Of a stretch of DNA of 9,337 bases, positions 5,275-9,337 are shown one piece after another. A model generated the notes under the pieces. That model was not told the origin of the DNA. It did not search any database and saw nothing but the letters and a program-made list of their open reading frames with translations. The DNA is from an uncultured Solirubrobacteraceae bacterium (GTDB lineage Bacteria; Actinomycetota; Thermoleophilia; Solirubrobacterales; Solirubrobacteraceae), in assembly GCA_902806215.1 (NCBI GenBank), contig CADCVT010000095.1:1-9337 (forward strand), in the 5' to 3' direction. The stretch's first letter is position 1. Each line of letters opens with the position of its first letter. A program made the position numbers and the translations under genes.

Positions 5275-6138
5275 ATGCCGTTCTCCGACCGACTGGCCGC
5301 GCTCGTCGACGAGCGCGAGTCGCAGATCGTCCTTGGCCTCGACCCGGACCCGTCCCGCGTGTGGCCGCAGGCGCGCGCCGCCGCGCCCGACGCCGGGACG
5401 CCCGCCCAGCGTGCCGCCGAGGTCGTCGTCGCGCACTGCTCGGCCCTGATCGCCGCGGCAGGGCCGGCGTGCGTCGCCGTCAAGCCGCAGGTCGCCTGCT
5501 TCGAGCGCCTCGGCGCGCCCGGATGGGCCGCGCTCGTCCGCGTCGCCGACGCCGTGCGCGCGGCCGGCCTGCTCGTCCTCGCCGACGCCAAGCGCGGCGA
5601 CATCCGCGTAACGGCCCCGGCCTACGGGCAGGCCTTCCTGGGCGGGATGGACACGCCGTTCGGGCGTGTGGCCGGCGTCGACGCCGACGCGATGACCGTC
5701 AACCCGTACATGGGCGCCGAGACGATCGAGCCCTACGTCGAGACCGGCCGCGGGGTCTTCGTCCTCGTCCGCACGTCGAACCCGGGCGCTGCCGACTTCG
5801 AGGAGCAGGAGCTCGCCGGTGGGGGACTGCTGTGGGAGTCGGTCGCGCGGACCGTCGACCGCCTCGGCACGAACGCCGTCATCGGCGCCACCGCGCCGCA
5901 CGTCGTCGGCCGCGCGAGGGAGCTCATGCCGCGCGCGACGTTCCTGCTGCCGGGCGTCGGCGCGCAGGGCGGGCGGGTCGAGGATCTCGCCCCGGCGTTC
6001 GCGCCGGGCAGGGCCGGCGGCCTCGTCACGGCGTCGCGCTCGATCGCGCGCGCACACGAGGAGCACGGCGGCGAGCCGCCCGCGGCGGCACGCGCAGAGG
6101 CCGAGCGGCTGCGCGAGCAGGCGTGGGCCCTCGCGTGA
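5275..6138 (+). CDS. pyrF: Orotidine 5'-phosphate decarboxylase (type 2)
   Basis: Catalyses decarboxylation of orotidine 5'-monophosphate to UMP, the last step of de novo pyrimidine synthesis. The 287-residue length and motifs fit the longer type 2 PyrF subfamily found in actinobacteria. They are LGLDPDPS (20-27), VAVKPQVACFE (67-77), the catalytic LADAKRGDI (102-110; D104, K106, D109), MTVNPYMG (140-147), VLVRTSNPG (163-171), GATAP (204-208) and the phosphate-binding LLPGVGAQGG (224-233). A Glu/Arg/Ala-rich helix ends the protein. No Shine-Dalgarno sequence precedes the ATG; the ATG was chosen because it starts just before the first conserved region. The usual carB/pyrD neighbours are not in this window; HU genes lie upstream and a LysM gene 21 bases downstream. 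Confidence 0.96.
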   Translation: MPFSDRLAALVDERESQIVLGLDPDPSRVWPQARAAAPDAGTPAQRAAEVVVAHCSALIAAAGPACVAVKPQVACFERLGAPGWAALVRVADAVRAAGLLVLADAKRGDIRVTAPAYGQAFLGGMDTPFGRVAGVDADAMTVNPYMGAETIEPYVETGRGVFVLVRTSNPGAADFEEQELAGGGLLWESVARTVDRLGTNAVIGATAPHVVGRARELMPRATFLLPGVGAQGGRVEDLAPAFAPGRAGGLVTASRSIARAHEEHGGEPPAAARAEAERLREQAWALA

Positions 6139-6144
6139 CCGCCC

Positions 6145-6150
6145 TACAGT
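6145..6150 (+). promoter_or_regulatory. -10 box (TACAGT) before the LysM gene, leaderless start
   Basis: TACAGT lies in the 21-base gap after pyrF and 9 bases before the LysM ATG at 6160. It fits TANNNT, and no ribosome binding site is present, so a leaderless or nearly leaderless transcript is plausible. This would let the LysM-carboxypeptidase-kinase run be transcribed separately from pyrF. A matching -35 is not evident. Confidence 0.4.
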
Positions 6151-6159
6151 TCGTGCGCG

Positions 6160-6540
6160 ATGTCGTACAGCCGCAGCCCAGGGCGCTGGCTCGGGCCCCT
6201 CGCGCTTCTGGCCGCCCTGGTGGCGGTCTTCGTGATCTTCAACGCCACCACGGGCGACGAGGAGCCCGCGCAGACGGCGCGGCAGACCTCGACCGACGCC
6301 AAGAAGAAGGACGGCGACGGGAAGAAGTCGACGACGGGCAAGGAGGAGGCCTCCGGCGGCGGGGCCACGACGGCGACGACGCCGAAGAGCGGCAAGAAGA
6401 CGTACACGGTGCGCCCGGGCGACACGCTCGCCGGGATCGCCGAGAGCACCGGGGTCTCGATCGAGGAGATCCAGGAGCTCAACCCCGACGTGGACTCGAA
6501 CAGCCTGTCGATCGGGCAGGAGCTCAGGCTCGCGCGGTGA
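6160..6540 (+). CDS. Membrane-anchored LysM domain protein
   Basis: A 126-residue cell-envelope protein. A short basic N-terminus (R5, R9) is followed by one hydrophobic helix (about 11-27, LGPLALLAALVAVFVIF) that acts as a signal anchor. Residues 30-79 form a Lys/Thr/Gly/Asp-rich linker, probably disordered and extracytoplasmic. Residues 80-124 form one LysM domain: TYTVRPGDTLAGIAES, then EIQELNPDVDSNSLSIGQELRL. LysM binds the N-acetylglucosamine parts of peptidoglycan. No catalytic domain is attached, so the protein probably serves as a wall-binding tether or partner. Its stop overlaps the start of the D-alanyl-D-alanine carboxypeptidase gene by 4 bases (GTGA), suggesting that the two are made together and act at the same place. 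Confidence 0.9.
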   Translation: MSYSRSPGRWLGPLALLAALVAVFVIFNATTGDEEPAQTARQTSTDAKKKDGDGKKSTTGKEEASGGGATTATTPKSGKKTYTVRPGDTLAGIAESTGVSIEEIQELNPDVDSNSLSIGQELRLAR

Positions 6541-7751
6541 GCGCGCGCGCCGTCACCCTTCTCGCCGCCCTCCTCGCCGCGTTCGCCCTCGCCGCGCCGG
6601 CGGCGGCGCCCGCCCAGCAGCGGCCGGACATCAGCGCCCCGTCGGCGATCGTCATCGAGGCGAGCACGGGCGACGTCGTGTTCGAGCGCAAGGCCGACGA
6701 GAAGCGGCTCATCGCCTCGACCACGAAGCTCATGACCGCGCTGATCGCCCTCGAGGGCGTCGCGCTCGACGACACGCTCACGGTCAGCCCGTACAACGCC
6801 GCGCCCGCTGAGTCGGTCGCGAACCTCCGGGCGGGCGAGCGGATGCGCGTCGCCGACCTGCTGCGGGCGCTCCTGCTGGCGAGCGCCAACGACGCGGCGA
6901 CGACCCTGGCGAACGGCATCAGCGGCTCGGTGCCCGCGTTCGTCCGCGAGATGAACGCGCGGGCGAAGGAGCTCGGGCTGCGCAACACCTCCTACGACAA
7001 CCCGGTCGGGCTCGACGGGCCGCGCAACCGCTCCACGGCGCGCGACCTCGTCCGCCTGGCACTCGTCCTGCGCCGCGACGACTTCTTCCGCGAGACGGTC
7101 AACCGGCCGCGCGCGGCGCTCCAGAGCGGCGCACGCAAGCGGACCGTGCTCAACCGCAACCGGCTCGTGCGCGACCACGCGTTCGTCGACGGCGTGAAGA
7201 CCGGCCGCACGCAGCAGGCCGGCTACGTGCTCGTCGGCTCGGCGACGCGCAAGGGCGTCACCGTGCTCAGCGCCGTGCTCGGCGAGCCGGGCGAGGCCGC
7301 GCGCGACGCCGACACGCTCGCGCTCCTGCGGTACGGCCTCGGCCGCTACCGGCGCACGACGCTCGTCGAGCGCAACGAGGTGCTGCGCGAGGCCGACCTG
7401 AAGTACCGCGACGAGCAGGTCGACCTCGTCGCCGCCGAGAGCGTCCAGCGCGTCCTGCGCCGCGGCGAGCGCGCGCAGGTGCGGGTGCTCGGGGCGCCGG
7501 CGGAGATCGAGGGCCCGACGGCCGCCGGAGCGCGCGTCGGCACGGTCGAGGTGCGCGTCCGCGGGCGGACCGTCGCGCGCACGCCCCTCATCACCGCGGC
7601 GGCGGTCGAGGAGGCCTCGCTGAGCGAGCGTCTGTCGGAGGTCCTCTCCCGTCCGGCTTCACTTCTCCTCGTAGCGCTTCTCCTTGCCTGTACGGTGTCG
7701 CTTGTGCTGCTGCGACGACGTGTCGTCCAGAGGGCGGGGGGCGTCAGGTGA
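6537..7751 (+). CDS. D-alanyl-D-alanine carboxypeptidase (low-molecular-weight PBP, S11 family)
   Basis: Removes the terminal D-Ala from peptidoglycan stem peptides outside the membrane, limiting crosslinking; DacA/PBP5-like. The length is 404 residues from the GTG. An Ala-rich signal peptide spans about 1-27 (VTLLAALLAAFALAAPAAAPA). The S11 catalytic motifs are SxxK at S61-K64 (ASTTKLMTA), SxN at S116-N118 (LASANDA) and KTG at 221-223 (DGVKTGRTQQAG). A beta-rich region at about 275-350 resembles the PBP5 C-terminal domain. A hydrophobic helix (about 374-392) with an RRRVVQR tail follows. This is a true transmembrane anchor rather than the amphipathic helix of E. coli PBP5. The GTG start overlaps the LysM gene, and the TGA overlaps the kinase gene as GTGA, so the three are probably translated as one unit. 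Confidence 0.94.
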   Translation: MSARAVTLLAALLAAFALAAPAAAPAQQRPDISAPSAIVIEASTGDVVFERKADEKRLIASTTKLMTALIALEGVALDDTLTVSPYNAAPAESVANLRAGERMRVADLLRALLLASANDAATTLANGISGSVPAFVREMNARAKELGLRNTSYDNPVGLDGPRNRSTARDLVRLALVLRRDDFFRETVNRPRAALQSGARKRTVLNRNRLVRDHAFVDGVKTGRTQQAGYVLVGSATRKGVTVLSAVLGEPGEAARDADTLALLRYGLGRYRRTTLVERNEVLREADLKYRDEQVDLVAAESVQRVLRRGERAQVRVLGAPAEIEGPTAAGARVGTVEVRVRGRTVARTPLITAAAVEEASLSERLSEVLSRPASLLLVALLLACTVSLVLLRRRVVQRAGGVR

Positions 7752-8716
7752 TCATCACGGTCACGCTCAACGCCGCGATCGACAAGACCCTGTCGGTCCC
7801 GAACTTCCGCATGGGCCGGCGCCACCGCACGGTCGAGCAGACGACGATGGCCGGCGGCAAGGGCGTCAACGTCGCCCGCTCGCTCAAGTCGCTCAACCAG
7901 CCGGTCATCGCGACGGGCTTCGCCGGCGGGCCCACGGGGACGCGGATCGTCGAGCAGCTCACCGAGGAGTCGATCCTCAACGACTTCGTGCGCATCCGCG
8001 AGGAGTCGCGCACGAACACCTCGGTGCTCGACCCGACGACCGGCGAGCAGACCGAGATCAACGAGAAGGGCCCGGCGATCAGCGGCAAGGAGCTCGAGCT
8101 CTTCCGCGACAAGCTGCTCTACCTCGCCCAGGGCGCGGAGATCGTCGTGATCGCGGGATCGCTCCCGCGCGCCGTCGACCCCGACTACTACGCCGACCTC
8201 ATCCGCGAGCTGCGCAAGCTCGAGGTGACGACGATCGTCGACACCGACGGGGAGCCGCTGCGCCACGCGGTGCGCGCCGAGCCCTCGGTGATCTCGCCGA
8301 ACGTCCTCGAGGCGGAGGAGCTCGTCGGCCACGAGTTCAACGACGAGAGCGACATGCTGCACGGCGTGCGGATGATGGGCGAGCTCTCCCGCGAGGCGAT
8401 CATGACCGTGCACGACGGCTGCTTCGCGTCACTGCGCGATCCCGAGGCGGGCGCGATGGCCCCGCCGGTCCTGCTGCGGGCCCGGATCGAGCCGCGCGAG
8501 CCGGTGGCCACGGTCGGGTCGGGAGACGCCTTCCTGGCCGGGTTCGTCGCCGCGCGGTACGGCGGCTCGTCGCCCGAGGACTGCCTGCGGTTCGGGGTCG
8601 CCTGCGGGGCGGAGTCGATCAAGCGACTCGGCGCCGGGCTCATCGAGCCGCGCGAGGTCGAGCGCATCGTCGGCGACGTGGAAGTGGCACGCGTCACAGA
8701 GCCGTCGACGGTCTGA
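7748..8716 (+). CDS. pfkB: PfkB-family sugar kinase, 1-phosphofructokinase-like
   Basis: A 322-residue ribokinase/PfkB-fold kinase. The N-terminus ITVTLNAAIDKTLSVPNF (3-20) and AGGKGVNVAR (35-44) are typical of the 1-phosphofructokinase/tagatose-6-phosphate kinase branch (FruK, LacC, PfkB). IAGSLPRAV (135-143), SPNVLEAEELVG (183-194) and the C-terminal signature ATVGSGDAFLAGF (254-266, with catalytic base D260) complete it. It should phosphorylate a phosphosugar such as fructose 1-phosphate or fructose 6-phosphate using ATP in the cytoplasm; the substrate cannot be read from sequence. No fructose PTS gene or regulator is adjacent, which is unusual for a dedicated FruK. The start is GTG, 6 bases after a G-run (7736-7741), and overlaps the carboxypeptidase stop by 4 bases. 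A palindrome follows the stop. Confidence 0.9.
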   Translation: MIITVTLNAAIDKTLSVPNFRMGRRHRTVEQTTMAGGKGVNVARSLKSLNQPVIATGFAGGPTGTRIVEQLTEESILNDFVRIREESRTNTSVLDPTTGEQTEINEKGPAISGKELELFRDKLLYLAQGAEIVVIAGSLPRAVDPDYYADLIRELRKLEVTTIVDTDGEPLRHAVRAEPSVISPNVLEAEELVGHEFNDESDMLHGVRMMGELSREAIMTVHDGCFASLRDPEAGAMAPPVLLRARIEPREPVATVGSGDAFLAGFVAARYGGSSPEDCLRFGVACGAESIKRLGAGLIEPREVERIVGDVEVARVTEPSTV

Positions 8717-8723
8717 CCGAGGG

Positions 8724-8744
8724 TTTCCCGCAAGGTGCGGGAAA
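8724..8744. terminator. 21-bp perfect palindrome between pfkB and guaB3
   Basis: TTTCCCGCA (8724-8732), loop AGG, TGCGGGAAA (8736-8744): a perfect 9-bp stem with a 3-base loop beginning 7 bases after the kinase stop. As RNA it would be a compact hairpin and a candidate terminator for the LysM-carboxypeptidase-kinase transcript, although no U-run follows. Its symmetry and its place upstream of guaB3 also allow an operator role. The two uses cannot be separated from sequence alone. Confidence 0.5.
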
Positions 8745-8793
8745 GAGCGGACTTCGCCGTTGCTACCGTGATTCCTCCGTCCGCCCTCCATCC

Positions 8794-8799
8794 TAGGAT
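8794..8799 (+). promoter_or_regulatory. -10 box (TAGGAT) of guaB3, leaderless start
   Basis: TAGGAT is followed by six bases (CGCCCA) and then the guaB3 ATG at 8806, placing the expected transcription start on the ATG. No Shine-Dalgarno sequence is present. A second TANNNT with an upstream TGC (TACCGT, 8764-8769) could be a further upstream promoter giving a leader of about 30 bases. No convincing -35 is seen for either. Confidence 0.55.
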
Positions 8800-8805
8800 C
8801 GCCCA

Positions 8806-9337
8806 ATGGAAGTTGAGATCGGTCGCGGGAAGAAGGCCCGCCGCGCCTACGGATTCGATGACATCGCCATCGTGCCCTCACGGCGCACGCGGGACCCCGA
8901 CGACGTCGACATCACCTGGAAGCTCGGCGACTACCGCTTCGAGCTCCCGCTCATGGCGTCCGCGATGGACGGCGTGGTCTCTCCGAAGACCGCCGGCATC
9001 GTCGGCAAGCTGGGCGGCCTGGCCGTTCTCAACCTCGAGGGCATCTGGACCCGCTACGAGGACGCCGACGATCAGCTCGAGCGCATCGCCGGTCTCCCGC
9101 GCGACGTCGCGACGCGTGAGATGCAGGCGATCTACGAGCGTCCCGTCGACCCCGATCTCATGGCCCAGCGCATCCGCGAGATCAAGGAGCAGGGCGTCGT
9201 CGTCGCCGCGTCGCTGACGCCGCAGCGCGTGCGCCAGCACTACGAGCTCGCGCTCGACGCCGGCCTGGACATCCTGGTCATCCAGGGCACGGTCGTCTCG
9301 GCCGAGCACGTCTCCACGGTCTCCGAGCCGCTCAACC
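8806..9337 (+). CDS. guaB3: GuaB3 family IMP dehydrogenase(-related) protein, partial
   Basis: The 5' part (177 full codons) of a gene that runs off the right end of the window without a stop. The start MEVEIGRGKKARRAYGFDDI and IVPSRRTRDPDDVD are hallmarks of the GuaB3 subfamily (IMP dehydrogenase-related protein 2), which has a TIM-barrel catalytic fold and lacks the CBS domains of GuaB. Also visible are ASAMDGVVSP (51-60), GLAVLNLEGIWTRYED (71-86) and LVIQGTVVSAEHVS (157-170). From memory, cyanobacterial GuaB3 has the similar ASAMDGVV and LNLEGI.TRYED segments, and that form is reported to be a working IMP dehydrogenase (IMP to XMP, guanine nucleotide synthesis). The mycobacterial homologue is more divergent here. 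The catalytic Cys loop lies beyond the window, so activity cannot be judged. Confidence 0.9.
   Translation, partial: MEVEIGRGKKARRAYGFDDIAIVPSRRTRDPDDVDITWKLGDYRFELPLMASAMDGVVSPKTAGIVGKLGGLAVLNLEGIWTRYEDADDQLERIAGLPRDVATREMQAIYERPVDPDLMAQRIREIKEQGVVVAASLTPQRVRQHYELALDAGLDILVIQGTVVSAEHVSTVSEPLN

Noticed and set aside
5361..6536. N-terminal extension of the carboxypeptidase frame through pyrF (796 codons in total)
   Set aside because: The extension is Arg-rich low-complexity sequence overlapping pyrF and the LysM gene; the GTG at 6537 gives a proper signal peptide and a GTGA overlap.

Overview
This window looks like chromosomal DNA from a high-GC actinobacterium-type organism, most likely the class Thermoleophilia (Solirubrobacterales relatives). 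The pointers are the strong G/C preference at third codon positions, the gene order murI-rph-rdgB, two HU genes side by side, a GuaB3-type IMP dehydrogenase, and several genes that start directly after a TANNNT -10 box. The taxonomic call is an inference from gene content and style; no rRNA or other marker is present. No phage, insertion sequence, CRISPR array, tRNA or rRNA is visible.

Layout. The left end (17-940, minus strand) encodes a Pro/Ala/Glu-rich protein with a C-terminal zinc ribbon. It is divergent from a small Flp/type IVb-like pilin (1029-1253), and the gap between them carries two inverted repeats. From 1290 to 4340 a tightly packed plus-strand run encodes glutamate racemase (murI), RNase PH (rph), the dITP/XTP pyrophosphatase (rdgB) and a zinc-type cation diffusion facilitator; every junction after murI overlaps. 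A previously easy-to-miss 46-residue membrane protein lies on the minus strand at 4327-4467, tail to tail with the transporter. Two HU-family genes follow (4584-4859 and 4956-5234), separated by a strong hairpin and each with its own ribosome binding site. Next come pyrF (5275-6138), a membrane-anchored LysM protein (6160-6540), a D-alanyl-D-alanine carboxypeptidase with a C-terminal membrane helix (6537-7751) and a 1-phosphofructokinase-like PfkB sugar kinase (7748-8716). A 21-bp perfect palindrome then precedes guaB3, which starts at 8806 and runs off the right end.

How it fits together. Most genes are housekeeping: peptidoglycan precursor supply and remodelling (MurI, LysM protein, carboxypeptidase), RNA and nucleotide-pool maintenance (RNase PH, RdgB, PyrF, GuaB3), chromosome packing (HU pair) and metal export. 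I see no clearly new multi-gene system. The items most worth a second look are the small membrane ORF, the twin inverted repeats between the zinc-ribbon and pilin genes, the orphan pilin itself, and a repeated leaderless start pattern (TANNNT, 6-9 bases, ATG) at three genes.
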